NCBI GenBank assembly: GCA_037043455.1
Contig: JAWPHD010003249.1
Coordinates: forward strand, 62,001 to 126,000
Origin: Cyrtodaria siliqua
Lineage: Eukaryota > Mollusca > Bivalvia > Adapedonta > Hiatellidae
Direction: 5' to 3'
DNA: 64,000 nt
In this document: positions 10,724 through 22,593 of the stretch, in pieces
Numbering within the stretch: position 1 is the first letter of the stretch
Layout: every line of letters starts with the position of its first letter
Made by a program: the position numbers and the translations under genes
The notes under the pieces: generated by a model
Databases searched by the model: none
What the model was told of the DNA's origin: nothing
The model's input: the letters and a program-made list of their open reading frames with translations, nothing else

Positions 10724-11398
10724 AAGTAAGTAAGTAAATAGTTTATTAAAATGACATGTGCATATACAATTCAAAGTCAAACTTATATGAAATAATTGTT
10801 AGTTAAGCACCCGGCCCAATGGACCTATAAGTCACTATCTATAAATAATAATATTAAGTAAATCACATGATATAAATATCAATTGTTATATAAATTGAAT
10901 AAATCAATAATAAACAGTTCAGTGGATATTAAATATGATTGGAAATTTATAGCAGACATTATAATTGATAATACAGTAATTTATGTAAAAGTATAAGTTG
11001 AGTTGCGTCTCTTAAGAAAAGCTTTAGATATGTATTTTGCAACTTTCCTCTGAAGATTAAGCATAATAAATTTAAGATTCTCGTTCTTAGCAAAAGTTAA
11101 AACGTCTCTGTAATTATGTTATATCATTATAAAAAGAACAGTCTAGTAATAAATGGTGTTCATCTTCAACAGCATTATCATTACAATATCTACAAAGTCT
11201 CTGGTTTTGATTCTCGCCGACGTATCTCTCAGTTTCAATTCTAATTGGTAGTATACCACAACGAAATTGGGCTGAAATAGATCGCTCACCCTTAGTAAGT
11301 GTCATTTTTACGTAGTTATCGGTAACAAAAATATATTCTAGTATATCAAGAAATGAATAGCCGATCACGCCCAACATGAATTGTATCGTTGTAATTAT
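10724..11398 (-). pseudogene. LINE ORF2 C-terminal fragment with 3' tail
   Basis: The minus strand encodes the end of a non-LTR retrotransposon ORF2: ISAQFRCGILPIRIETER, then the zinc-like CRYCN...DEHHLLLDC, a damaged junction near 11114, and a tail readable as KVAKYISKAFL. A ~250-bp AT-rich 3' UTR ends in a short (TTAC)n run at 10724-10740, the usual microsatellite-like 3' end. The 5' part (endonuclease and RT) is missing, consistent with 5' truncation during target-primed reverse transcription. Clade (CR1/L2-like) is a guess from the C-terminal cysteine pattern. Confidence 0.75.
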
Positions 11399-11424
11399 TC
11401 TATGCCTGTTTTAATTGATTGTGT

Positions 11425-12320
11425 TCCTTACTTTGTGGCTTTTTAGGATTTTGTTGTTATATTCATAGATACATGATCATCTTTTTATTTTACTTATATG
11501 GCCAATTACTGCTACCTAGTGTGTAAGAGAATATATCCTGGCAATGAGTTCCTTACTTACACTGTCCCAGCAAGGTGTTCATTACTTACACTGTCCCAGC
11601 AAGGAGTTCATTACTTACACAGTCCCAGCAAGGAGTTCCTTACTAACACTGACTCAGCATGAAGATCCTTACGTATACTGTCCCAGCAAGGAGTTCATTA
11701 CTTACACTGTCCCACCAAGGAATTCTTTACTTACACTGTCCCAGAAAGGAGTTCATTACTTACACTGTCCCAGCAAGGAGTTCCTTAATAACACTGACCC
11801 AGCAAGGAGTTCCTTACTTACACTGTCCCAGCAAGGAGTTCATTACTTAGACTGTCCCACCAAGGAGTTTTTTACTTACACTGTCCCAGCAAGGAGTTAT
11901 AAACGTGAGTTCATACCCAATTGCGTTCTGGTAGCCATGCATTCCGCTTGCGTTCATTGTTCGTTCCTTTTGCATTCCGTTTGCGCTCCGTTTGCATTCC
12001 GCTTGTGTTTTTTTTATAAATGCATCAATTTAAAATGCATTCGTTTTATAAATGCATTATTTTATATGTTTTTAAACTGTATTCCTCAACGCGACGGGAG
12101 AAATGGAGAAAATGCACTTGCGTTCGTTCTTGCAGCGTTGTGTGCGTGTGTATTTTCTTTCTTTCATTTGCAAATGTTTATACCCATTATAATACATGGG
12201 CCTAAATAACAGGTTATCGATGACACTTTACACGTATGTCTTTATTTTAAGTATAGTTACGTTTATTGTACTAATTACTACATACAAACATTTCGTGTGG
12301 CATATTTAACATAATAATAC
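11425..12320 (+). repeat. Long dispersed repeat with 29-bp minisatellite core, copy 1
   Basis: Homologous to 41605-42900 on both sides of the minisatellite: left flank 'ttgttgttatattcatagat', right flank with repeated 'attccgtttgcgctccgttt', then 'cacttgcgttcgttc' and 'ataacaggttat'. Probably a single repeat family with an expandable core. No coding domain. Confidence 0.8.
11541..11900 (+). repeat. 29-bp minisatellite, about 12 copies
   Basis: Unit 'actgtcccagcaaggagtt' followed by 'cattacttac' or close variants. Because 29 is not a multiple of three the array rotates through all frames, and none contains a stop, giving a long artefactual frame across it. Confidence 0.92.
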
Positions 12321-12325
12321 ATACT

Positions 12326-12545
12326 GCAAAGGGGATCCCTTAGAAGCAACAAACACAAACAAGAGATAAAAGTAGCAGACTCGGTTTTATTTTGTCTGCT
12401 CATGAGAGGTAATGTGAAGTGCAACACCTCTCACGCCTCCTAACACCGGCGTAAGCGATATTCTACTTAAAGCCACACAAATTGGGATTGATGCTCCCAA
12501 AGGACCAGTAAGTAATAACACTACTGATTTGTAGTCTGGGCGACT
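12326..12545 (-). repeat. Structured repeat family R, single diverged copy
   Basis: Reverse-complement relative of the tandem units at 54751-55548: 'gcaacaaacacaa', 'actcggttttat', 'catgagaggtaat', 'cacgcctcctaacaccgg' and 'aaaggaccagtaa' occur in the same order. It retains a perfect GAGAGGT/ACCTCTC stem and a shortened CAGAC/GTCTG stem. Confidence 0.75.
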
Positions 12546-13026
12546 TACGTATACGTATACGTATTAAGTTAAATGCAAATACAATTAGGACCATACACAC
12601 TCCTTTAAAATCACTGGAATGACGCGTTGTAAAAAAACACATACATCTGGAGTAATTATAACTTACAAATACATACACACTGCATACAAACAGTTTTTAA
12701 ATAAATAGCAAAAGGCGCATAGTATCCATAGATGTACGGTTTTAAAGATGCATGTATTGCCATATATTGTCAATATAAATATCAAAACAATTGAAAATAT
12801 GTTTCATCCCAAAATAAAAATAATGACTTATTCGTCCAGTGCAATTATGGAACATAACCACACATATATTCGCCTGGCTCCCGCCGACAAATAAAAACGT
12901 TAAATAGGTTTTGTTTTAACCATTGTATTGCATTCGTCTCCATCATGAAGAAGTAGTGAGGAATCTATCAATGTAGTATATATGCTTATTTTAGTTGGCG
13001 ATCATTTTGCCGTTGAGTTCCCTTGA
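12546..13026. other. Intergenic downstream of the SLCO pseudogene
   Basis: AT-rich, no gene recognised. This is the 3' flank of the transporter pseudogene. Confidence 0.5.
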
Positions 13027-13139
13027 TTATACTTCTGTTTCACTATCCGCAACTTCAGGCATCGCCATATCCCAACGTTTGAGTTTTCTTGCATTGAACA
13101 TAGCAAAGGATAAGATCATAAGCGCCATACAACGGAAAC
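13027..13139 (-). pseudogene. SLCO paralogue A, last exon
   Basis: Acceptor 'ctttctatgtgcag' then 36 codons to TAA (13027-13029), including AMFNARKLKRWDM, the last helix and start of the cytosolic tail. Entry phase matches the donor at 13820. The tail is shorter than in paralogue B (68 codons). Confidence 0.85.
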
Positions 13140-13819
13140 CTGCACATAGAAAGGCAGTAACAAAACCAACAAGCTTCATGTGGTTTACACTTGATTTGAT
13201 TCTTGGCTATTGATGACAATATGATTTTGATATGATTTCTTTTAAAGTTCTCCAGCCATGTTTTGTTTCATGAACATGTTTATGTTTATTTTAATCGAAA
13301 TCAATATACAACAATAGATATTTACAATTCACACTTTGCAATATCTGTGAAAAGCGAGAATAAGATTTTATTTGTTGACGTAGAAAACTTTAAACAGGTA
13401 AATTAATCCACAGGTTAATGTATTTATCAATTATCTGGCAATAGTTTTGCAGCTATACAATTCAGATTTACCTCATTTCCCCGTGCAGTCAGGCAGTGGT
13501 AAAAGTAGTATCTACTTAATACTTATTTTTACTTACAACTTAGTAGCGGATTTAAATATATGTTTCTCTCCGGGACTATCAAGAAATATTCATATGATGT
13601 TTAAGATTAAAATTTGTTAATTGATAATACTACAAAAAGGGTGGCCATTCATCTTTAAGCAAAATACTGTTTGTGATAACAGATAGTAATCAAATTATTT
13701 TAGGATGCTCATTTACGAGGGTTTAGAATATTTTGTCTTAACAGATAGGCATGCCGATGCTCATTTAATAGTTTATTAAGTGTAATGTGTTGGATAAATA
13801 ACGTAACTCCAACATTTAC

Positions 13820-13960
13820 CAATCATGAGTCCATGTATTCGGTACCGTTGCCATTCTATGTTGTAGTAAGCACAGTATTTTCCCGATGTCGCCGCCGTAC
13901 TCCACGCCAGACATGTGCCGTCAATTAAATTGCCACTTATGATTGGACCGGGCAGCCATG
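13820..13960 (-). pseudogene. SLCO paralogue A, penultimate exon
   Basis: A 141-bp exon, same length as 61143-61283. Encodes WLPGPIISGNLIDGTC, the conserved 'PGP..G...D.TC' signature of OATP helix 11, and NIEWQRYRIHGLM. Acceptor 'ccttccttaag', donor GTAAAT. Intact in itself. Confidence 0.88.
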
Positions 13961-14943
13961 CTTAAGGAAGGTACGAATATATAACAGGCATAGGCAAAAA
14001 TGCATTTCTTTGTATTGACGTAGCAACTGTTGTAATGAAGGCAAACTGTTACCTCTGATGTTTATCATCAACATCATGTTTATTGTTAATTCTATCATTC
14101 AATATCATTGTAATAAACAGCGTGTTTATGTTGCATTCTTATTTGGAGTGTTCTGGTACAGAACTTTTTAGAGAGTTATCAGAGTATAAATAAGGCCTTG
14201 TGAGATTGATAGTTGTTCAGTAGTTCAGTTTTTTATCCAGTATATTGTGAAAATAAAATTCATATTTGGTGCTTTTAGATTAAAACATATATTGTGAGAA
14301 GATTTATAATAGAAATTATTGTGTTCATCTATTCTAAAAGTGATGTTGGATTATTTAGACTACTGGTATTGTGGAGAACTAAACCAGAAAGACTCAAACT
14401 CTGTTTGAATTAAAGAGACACATGACAATTTAGATCAAAGGGATACTTGACGATTTCGATTAAATGGACACTTGCCAATATTATCGGAACTTTATATTTA
14501 AATTGGGTTTTAAAGCAATACTGTATCTCATTTATGTCTAATCTATGTCTACTGTAAGCGAATATTTCTCCTTGTACTGTATGAATAAAGTTGTTGATTA
14601 TATTTTAAAAATTGTTCTTGGTGGTTTTTTACTTCTTTTCTTGTTACATTTTACCCGTGACAACATATATATAACAGATACATATAGATCACACATACAT
14701 AACTGTCCATTTACTTTAGTCGTTAAAGAGATGAATATAGAAATAAAGAAAAAACAAAAGATAGAAATATTTTAGAAAAATGCATGCTAACTCAGCCAGT
14801 AAGACTCTGTATTAAAAAAAGACGGCACATTTTAATTTTTGCATTTTAGTCAACATTATAATTTCCTGACTGATTTAAAAAAAAACGGTCGTAAAAAAGA
14901 ATCTGCAACTTTTGTTAATGACCTTACTAGATACTGGAGACAC

Positions 14944-15009
14944 CTAGCAAGTGATGAGGTTGCCGCTGATAAATCAAGTCCAAGGGATTTACCCTTCTCA
15001 CCCGCGCTC
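14944..15009 (-). pseudogene. SLCO paralogue A, short exon with altered donor
   Basis: Homologue of the 65-bp exon 61659-61723 (SAGEKGKSLGLDLSAATSSLA). Acceptor 'ctgttttcag' is good. The donor, G|GTAAGT in paralogue B, reads AG|GTGTCT here; using it adds one base and puts the next exon out of frame. Confidence 0.82.
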
Positions 15010-15218
15010 CTGAAAACAGTAGTTGTATGTCATAGACACCGAGGTATATATAAAAGAGCATATTTTTAAAAAAAAATTATATGGCTAAATTTAAATGGTT
15101 ATCAAAGACAACAATCAGCAAAGCAAAGCAAAAGCAAAGCTTTGAATTGTGAATTTGATACAATTATACCACCAGCATGTAATCTGAAATAGCAATGCTG
15201 CCCAGTAATGCTGCTTAT

Positions 15219-15375
15219 AATGATGATGGTGGTGGAGGTGGAGGTGGTGATGATGATCATGATCATGATGATGATGATGATGGTGGTCGTGAAGGTGGTG
15301 GTGGTGATGATGATCATGATGATGGTGATGATGGGGTTGGTGATGGGGATGGTTATGAGAGGAGGAGGAAGAAGT
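15219..15375 (+). repeat. GAT/GGT-rich microsatellite in SLCO A intron
   Basis: Imperfect (gat)n and (ggt)n run, 'gatgatgatcatgatcatga' type. The Asp/Gly- and Ile/Thr-rich frames across it are artefacts. Confidence 0.9.
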
Positions 15376-15790
15376 TGATAATGAGTGTACATACTTAATG
15401 TTAAGAACGGTTATTATGTTAATGTTGACGATAAAGCCCGAATTGTCTCCTATGAAATTCTCAAAAACAGATTAAGGAAAACAGAAAATAAGAACGATTT
15501 TTGTCTACAATTTAGCCAATTTTATTTGTAAACGTGAGGTTTCCTTGCTTTTGACATATTAAGAGCAACAGGTATAGAATACAAACACCTGGGTGGAGCA
15601 TCGTGCAGGGTTAGATGGATAATGTATACATTTAGTAGTTGTTATAGTTATAAAAAATGACCATAAAATTAATTATTGAAACAGATAGTAATTACAATGT
15701 AGGGTTGTGAGCCTTACTGGCGATGATTATAATAACGATACTGACCACGACAACGTCGTGACGGTTGTGATAGTAGTATTCAATACTATA

Positions 15791-15930
15791 CAATTATGGA
15801 CTTTTCAGCTGTTATACATGATGTGATATGCACCAAAAAAATCATTATTGACCGAGGCGATAGCCGAGGTCAATAATGATTTTTTGGTACATATCAACAT
15901 CATGTATAACAGCTGAAAAGTCCATAACTG
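15791..15930. repeat. 140-bp near-perfect palindrome
   Basis: Left arm from 'caattatggacttttcagct' is repeated inverted on the right, ending 'agctgaaaagtccataactg'. The centre is 'gaccgaggcgatagccgaggtc' split around 15860. Few mismatches over ~68-bp arms. Probably the hairpin end of a foldback element; it lies in an intron of the SLCO pseudogene. Confidence 0.9.
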
Positions 15931-15932
15931 TT

Positions 15933-16230
15933 TTATTATATAACCCTCAATTTAATGGAAGTCAAACGCTTGATTGCATTTAATCAATATCATCCGAACG
16001 AGCTTCGGAAGTTTCCGTGATCATCGGAACGCGCCTCGGAAAATTCCGTAGCGTACGGATAAAGGCGAATGATATTAATAGGCGGCTCGTGGGATTCCCC
16101 GGTCTTCCCCTGTTACTATTTATAAAACTGGTCAATATCAGAAAAAAACAGGTCAATATCGCTAGATATTTTTTCTAAAAAAATACTTTTTAGCCAATGA
16201 AAACGCGTCTATTTATAGGTTATATAATAA
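15933..16230. mobile_element. MITE-like element beside the palindrome
   Basis: Bounded by inverted ttattatataacc (15933-15945) and ggttatataataa (16218-16230). The interior has several 'cggaa'-type inverted pieces. No coding. It ends ~40 bp from the truncated SLCO exon at 16271. It may form one foldback element with 15791-15930. Confidence 0.55.
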
Positions 16231-16270
16231 TAATGATTATTATTATTATTAGTTTCTTTATAATTATTAT

Positions 16271-16391
16271 CTCGGCGTCGAGAAAGTTTGCCACGAATTT
16301 GGAGGAGGAGTAGGCCCATATCATGTTGCAGCCCGTTGGACAGAGCCCTGATTTTACCGCCCTCGGGGATCGACGCAAACTCGGAGTAAGA
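16271..16391 (-). pseudogene. SLCO paralogue A, broken exon (end of Kazal loop, helix 10)
   Basis: Homologue of 63186-63340. Encodes PTGCNMIWAYSSSKFV. Three lesions relative to paralogue B: the acceptor CAG reads CCG (16392-16394); two bases are missing in the stretch around 16350, shifting frame; and about 55 bp including the donor side are replaced by an AT microsatellite. A Cys codon (TGT) has become TTT. Confidence 0.88.
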
Positions 16392-16690
16392 CGGTAAAGA
16401 AGATTAACACCAAGTACTTTATCATGAACAGAGTCGTGCTGCATTATTTTAATTTAATCTGGAACCTTGTTTATTATTATTTATCAAAAGCATATGTAGT
16501 TAATATCCATAAAGTATCTGAGAGGAAGAATTATAATTGCTTCCCTTAATATAGTAGTTCTGTAAGTGAATATACACTTTGAATGAAACGTAAATAAATA
16601 GTATTACATATCTTTGCATACATTATTTGAACAATTAATCATATAGAAACGACCTTTGCTAACCGAAACAGTGTTGAACAATATGATTAC

Positions 16691-17042
16691 GGCCTCACTA
16701 AACAGTAATTTTTGCGGTATAGAAAGTAGTAGTTTGTTTCGCGGTTTTAAATATGTTTAAGAATTGCTCACAGATATGGCAGCTTTCATGGATGTTGAAG
16801 AAAAGTAGCAATTCTGGTCCAAACTATATAGGGAATGCTAAAAGTAATGCGATGGATGACACTACTCAAAAAATAAAAAGGCCAGCATACCAGGTGTTGT
16901 ACTTTTTGTGTGGGAAAATATCTATTTCATAAAAAATAGTGAATTTTACCTTGGAAACTGTCTGTTCAGAATATTCTAGTACACTGTATTGCTATATAGC
17001 CGACAGAGTAAAATACTAGTATTTTACAGTGCGGTGAGACCT
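16691..17042. mobile_element. Short TIR element, GGTCTCA family, distant copy
   Basis: Starts ggcctcactaaacagtaat and ends ttttacagtgcggtgagacc, an imperfect inverted pair. The interior does not resemble 6789-7206 or 9329-9786, so only the termini are shared. Lies in an SLCO pseudogene intron. Confidence 0.5.
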
Positions 17043-17405
17043 TAACAGTATTAAGTATCTCAAGACTCTATGTCATTTTCGTCCCAGTGTATATAGATCT
17101 ACTAGTTCATGATAATTTATAAGTATGGACATGTCGGTCAGTAGCATTGAGTATCAATGTCAGTAAACCATGAATAGTTCTTATTTATTTTCAAATTGGA
17201 GGTTAGCTTGTACATTTATTTTGCATAAATGTACATCCAATCAATTCGAAGTAAGCAGTATGACTTGTCTTTCAGAATATCTTACTTTTTTAAATGAGAC
17301 ACAACATGTTGCATTTTATTTTTATTTATTGAACTTATTCTACCTTTAGCAAATTGAATGTCAAAATGCATTACTTAAAATTGCATTTTGTGTAAACATT
17401 ACTTT

Positions 17406-17523
17406 AAGGGAGCCGTCCGTAGAGCCGGCGTGACACGGCGAGAAATAATTCAGTCCGTCATCCCCACAAATGGGCAGAAATGATGTAGAGTTGCAATCAC
17501 ACAACGACTGCATCGGGGCAGAC
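17406..17523 (-). pseudogene. SLCO paralogue A, Kazal-loop exon
   Basis: 118-bp exon after acceptor 'tattgtttcag', donor GTAATG. Encodes CDCNSTSFLPICGDDG and NYFSPCHAG, the Kazal-type cysteine loop diagnostic of OATPs. The cysteine expected right after HAG is Ser. Entry phase (one base) fits the exit of 19788-19980, and exit phase 0 fits the start of the next exon in paralogue B. Confidence 0.88.
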
Positions 17524-17902
17524 CTGAAACAATAAATATATGTTTGTCTTTTTCGAGATATATTGAAGCGGTATAGTTAATGGCCTGTTTTCATTTTTCT
17601 TTTAAATTTCAATCCGACCATATATTCAAACATGATTTGAAAATAGCGAGGCTGTGTACACATAAAATCGAATTAAGCCAACCAGTAGGCCGCATTGTCT
17701 AATGAATGTAGCCCTGTCTTCATCACTCTTAATGTAGTGTCCCCTTTGTGATAATTTAATTTACTTGATTTAGTTTATGGTAAAGTGTGGACTTAAGCAT
17801 TGCATTTGGGTGCTGTGGTTTCTACATAACAATGTTCTGCTTGTTTCAATAACTTACATATATAGAGGATATTTGTTTGTTTTGAGTTAATATAGCATTT
17901 CT

Positions 17903-17956
17903 TTTCATCGAGAAGTGAGAAAACGTATATCTGATTTTTCTCACTTCGAGATGAAT
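17903..17956. repeat. Stem-loop 'ttcatcgagaagtgagaaaa'
   Basis: Inverted arms ttcatcgagaagtgagaaaa and ttttctcacttcgagatgaa around ~11 bases. Likely centre of a foldback MITE; outer limits not resolved. Confidence 0.7.
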
Positions 17957-19787
17957 ATAAATCCTATATTCACGACAAACCAACATATGTTCTATTTATT
18001 ATATACTCACAACCTAGAAATGCATGCAGAAAAAACATTATGCGCCAAAAAACGACCTCAATGACGCCAATAACGTCTACAACGTAAACAACGTCAACAG
18101 TTGCATGACGTCATTTTGAGTGAAAATATATTACATTTTCACATGTGAAATACAAACAATGAAAATATAAGGTTTTATTTTAATCATAAAATCCATTATT
18201 TCGCTGGAAAGTATATAATAAAAGGTAGTCCTTAACAAAATATATTCAATCTTATTTTGATATTATACTCTACTGTAAAAATATAAACTTGAAAAATCGT
18301 CAAATTTAAACAAAAATAATTGTTTGAAAAGGATAATCCGATTACTGATATTATGCTGTGTTTCCTTTGAGTGTGTTCACGTATCATCGTGTAAACAATC
18401 AGAATGCCTTGTCATTTGAATATATTTTGATTGAATTGTTAGCATATTTCCGAATTGTGTTAATAAAAGTTTGACTATTATTTTGCAATGCACCGCTTGT
18501 TCAGTTTTTGACCCACTTACAGTTCACCGCTATGCTTTATTCTTTGATTGTGCGATGACCCGACATAGTGTGGACCCTATGATTAATTCCACATAAATCC
18601 TGAAAAGACGGTAACTTAGATGTTTGTGTTTAATCTTGTCGTGTTGTACCGTTACTGGTGTATTCTCTTGTTTGTTCGAAGACATAGCTTGGCGGGGATT
18701 CCTTTACGTGCACTGTCACGCTTTATTGTTGTAACACTGGATTACGATTGAAGTTTGCTACACCCTAGCACCTGGTCTATACTCACAGCTGCCTTTTCAC
18801 CTCAGACCGTTTCAAGGCAGTACCCATATTGTCACCCATATTATGTTGTGGTGTCATGTACTTTGCTTCTACACTAAACCAAATTGCTAAGTATCAACCT
18901 AAGAATATGCCAATAATATTCTCATTGTTTTGTGTATTTTTAGCTTGATTAGAGATACGGTTAAACTGCAAAATTACGAGTGTAAATCGCCTGCCCTGAT
19001 TGCATGAACATAGTTTACAATTTTAAAGTCAATGTGTTTTCTTAGAAATAAGTTATAACATTTATACAACTGGGTATATAGGATTGTATTAAGTACTTCG
19101 AATTAGTGAAGCTTTCGATGTTCCTAATTCTAAAATATGCTAGTTAAAATTATTTTGACATCATGTTTTACTAGCATTACCACTGCAAATGCGTTTGCAA
19201 AAGAAATTTTCGAAATATTTAATGTTAACGCTGAATTACATTTACTTGAATTTCAAACAATATTCAATTTAAAGGGAGGTAATCTAAGATTATCCATATT
19301 TCATTTTTTTATAGACGGAAAATCTGCGATAAATGGGTCAATTTTTTATGTTTTTTTCTATTATTTCATACCAATTTTTAGAATTTTATATCTTTAAGCG
19401 ATCTTTGACTCATGTTATGTGTTTTATCAGTACATCTCATGTTTTCATATAAAGGGAGGGTAACTCTCAAAAGATGTAACAATTTAAACAAAAATTAAAT
19501 GTTTTACAAACTATGGGTCAAAACAAAATACTTATCATGTATCTATTCTAAAATATATTTAAAATAAGAAAATTAGTTAAAAACAAATGTTGATAACCCA
19601 CCCGGTTTAGCGCAAGCAGCTATAAAAGTCGGCAAAATAGAACATTCTGTTTGAATTTGAAAGTTATTCATCTACAGGAAGCGGTTAATATTAAAACGAC
19701 AAAGCATCAGACTTATCTCATCATAAAATATATATATAATAACAAATTCTCGTATATTTTCGATCACTTGCCCTATTTTCTCCGTAC
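17957..19787. other. SLCO A intron sequence, no gene seen
   Basis: AT-rich intron-like DNA with small palindromes (for example ttacattttcacatgtgaaat near 18131). The one plus-strand frame at 19137-19397 has no recognisable domain and low-complexity composition. Confidence 0.45.
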
Positions 19788-19980
19788 CCAGACTGAAGAT
19801 AAGGATTGTTCATTTCTTGATGAGAACATCCCAGGAACATAGACACGGTCGTGACCAATATGACACCAAACCCCAGACAGATGGCGGTGCGGATAGTAGA
19901 AAATGGCGTCATCTTGAACTTCTTGGTGACATAACCACCTATAACTGACCCTATACTGAATAATGATATGCTTGATACGC
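19788..19980 (-). pseudogene. SLCO paralogue A, exon for mid-protein helices
   Basis: 193-bp exon, acceptor 'acttttttacag', donor GTACGG. Encodes SLFSIGSVIGGYVTKKFK and GFGVILVTTVSMFLGC, matching the OATP segment before the Kazal loop. Frame intact; exit phase pairs with the Kazal exon. Confidence 0.85.
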
Positions 19981-20589
19981 CTGTAAAAAAGTAATATTCA
20001 GTGGGGGGTTTTAAGCCTTGTTCCTCACTTTGAGCACTGTTAGGATAACACGCAAATGACGTAATTTCTTGCATACATTAGGATATAAAATTACATTTAG
20101 TATCATTAGTCGCCTAGTAAAGCATAGTCACGTCATTGTACACATTTAGATATGTTCTAAAATATAACTACGCATATGGTTTCCATCCTAGTAAACTTAT
20201 AGTACTTCAAACACCGAGATGGAACAATATGACTAAAGTAAGGGGGTGCATTATAGACGTAAATTAGTCGAGGGGATCTTGACTTAGGTAAACACACGAT
20301 ACACAAGGCTTCTAATTCATCATCCACTTTAAATCAGGCTATTTGATAAGAAACAACTAAAAGTATTCCAAATAAATATATCTAATACATCACAAATATG
20401 TTCGCCTGGTTCATCAAAATGGATTTGAATGGTTCCCGCCCTGTCAATAATAAAGCATTAACACAGAGCGTAGCAAGGTTGTATGATCAAGGAAATGCCT
20501 TAGGGAGGGTGGTTCTAGGGTTTACACAAAAAACATTGTGTCTATTAGAGAACAACTTTGGGTCGTAAATTTGATAATCAATTGATATC

Positions 20590-20960
20590 TATGCGTTTAC
20601 AAGTTCAAATGTTTCTAGTTTTTACTTATCTGGTGTACGTTTTTTATCTGTTATGCATTCAAGGATAAGAAATTTATGTAGAAATCTCAATAATGATATT
20701 TTTCAAATCATTTACGCGAATCGCCTCAATGCAATTGCGGCCAGGGTAATGAAGATGCAAATCATTTCTTCTTTGAATGTGATTAATGTAATGTAGAAGG
20801 GTTCGAACTCTTTCAGTCAACACTTTAGTTTCATCATTTAAGCCCAAATGCATTATTATTTGGAAGGTTAGATCTACCCAACACAAGAAAATGGTTTGAT
20901 TTTTTAATTGCGTTCAAAACTTTATTAGAGATAGTCATCTATTTACTTTTTGCAGTTCAA
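20590..20960 (+). pseudogene. LINE ORF2 C-terminal relic
   Basis: One plus-strand frame reads CNCGQGNEDANHFFFEC, the cysteine-histidine end motif of many non-LTR ORF2 proteins. Another reads LPNTRKWFDFLIAFKTLL downstream. Several frame changes and stops. Sits where an SLCO A exon is expected but not found. Confidence 0.65.
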
Positions 20961-21186
20961 TGTTATCTGTTCTGATCAACCAAACCGAAAAATGTCACGT
21001 ACGTTGCATTATTCTTTCTTTCTTCCACTTCTACTTCTCCTTTAGTCTTTATTCCTATTTTCTACTATATTTATCATCTTTATATCTTAACATGTATTAA
21101 CATATTTACATGTTGAAGTTAATCCAGCTTACTGATACGTGTTAACAGCATTAGCCATGCATAATATTTGTTAAAAACTCCATTGT

Positions 21187-21256
21187 AAGGAAGGGCCGAA
21201 ACTAATGTGGGTATCATTGTGGCCCGACTCGGCGCTCTACCACTGGACCACGTCAC
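21187..21256 (-). other. Degenerate tRNA-like head (SINE remnant?)
   Basis: The minus strand reads GTGGTCCAGTGGTAGAGCGC, close to a tRNA D-arm and A box. No good B box or cloverleaf follows. Probably a SINE or tRNA fossil. Confidence 0.3.
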
Positions 21257-21446
21257 TCCACTTACTGCACATTATTACACATATAGATGGTGTGAGATGG
21301 ATAAAATACATTATCGATACGAACAGAAAATTAAAAAAGGTAAAGTCCAAAAATAAAATATCATTATTACTGTGATCAAACTGCTTCAACATGTTTATTA
21401 TAAGCGATGCTGTTTTTATGAAATACATATATATATATATATATAT

Positions 21447-21875
21447 GAGCCGCAACACACGAAAACGTCCCTTCGGACGTTTAGACGACAACGTCATAAA
21501 GTAACAATTTATGACGTCGGCCGGTAATCAGTTTATTACTAATCAAATTCCTCGTCACTTCTGTGTTTTACCTAATTATTATATCATAGGGAATATGTTT
21601 CTTAATATGAATAGTTGATGCGTTAGAAAATGGTAATTGTTTATGTTTTTTGTTGTTAGTTAATCAACGACGTCGTCCAAGACGCCGACGTCAACGTCAA
21701 AAATTAATGGTGAGTACGATCTTTAAGTTTCAAATTGAGATAAAATCATTTTTAATTAAGATATCAACATAAAATAAAGAGATTTTTAAAGAGAAAATCA
21801 CCGTGTTTTTTAAACATCAAAAAAGATAAAATGTGAAAAATTTGTCTGAAGGGACGTTTTCGCGTGTTTCGGCTC
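21447..21875. mobile_element. 429-bp MITE with ~32-bp TIRs
   Basis: Left end GAGCCGCAACACACGAAAAC followed by GTCCCTTC; right end inverted, GAGCCGAAACACGCGAAAAC then GTCCCTTC. Flanked by (TA)n on both sides, fitting insertion at TA. No transposase. Confidence 0.85.
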
Positions 21876-22369
21876 ATATATATAAACATGAGTGTTCGGT
21901 AGGCTTGTTTGACAAGTATTTACACGAATCGCTAGCTAGCGTCTTCGACGTTTTACGAGTTTTATATTTTTCTTTCTCAAAACTACCAATACAAATTGAG
22001 TAAAAAGTAAAATGACAAAGTTAGAGGGAGGTAAATTTCTATCTCTGTACTCTGTTGTCTCTGGATCAATGCATAGTTCCGAGCTATCAGTCAAGCTTAT
22101 ATACCATAGAGATTTGACCCAGTCAAAAGTACATTAGGTATTTACACCTGTAACGAAAGCAGACACTACCTCACAAATATTGTACAATACAATGGAGCAC
22201 ATAGCCAATGGGTGTGAGCACTTGACCCATGAACAATAGAGGACGGACTAAGAAACTGAAGGTTGGAACTAAAGTGCAGTGCTTGTAAATATTGACAATA
22301 TGTTCTATTCTATTTGGGTTCGACATGCAAGTGAGAATGAGTCGATTCTTAAGGATTGCGGATGTATAT

Positions 22370-22470
22370 ATTACTAGTTCTGCCCAGAAATAAGTGGGTG
22401 GTCTACTTCCACCACTAAATATCGACTATCATGCATAGCCTCTGATGTGTTGAAAATTGCAATTCCGTCC
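22370..22470. repeat. Diverged dispersed repeat (partner of 5855-5960)
   Basis: Shares 'aagtgggtg', 'tccacca' and 'tgtgttgaaaat' in order with 5855-5960. Family unknown. Confidence 0.4.
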
Positions 22471-22593
22471 TAATTGTGACGCCTCCACATTGTAGTTAGA
22501 CTTACATTCCAGTTTCAGTAAATCATGAACAATAACCACTTACTGAATCTAAATTCACCTTCAAAACACCGTCTTATCTGAATACAGTTTTAC

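Noticed and set aside
11544..12209. 221-codon plus-strand reading frame
   Set aside because: It is the stop-free 29-bp minisatellite plus flank; the peptide simply cycles through the three frames of the unit.
12995..13213. 72-codon plus-strand frame
   Set aside because: Shadow of the SLCO A last exon on the minus strand.
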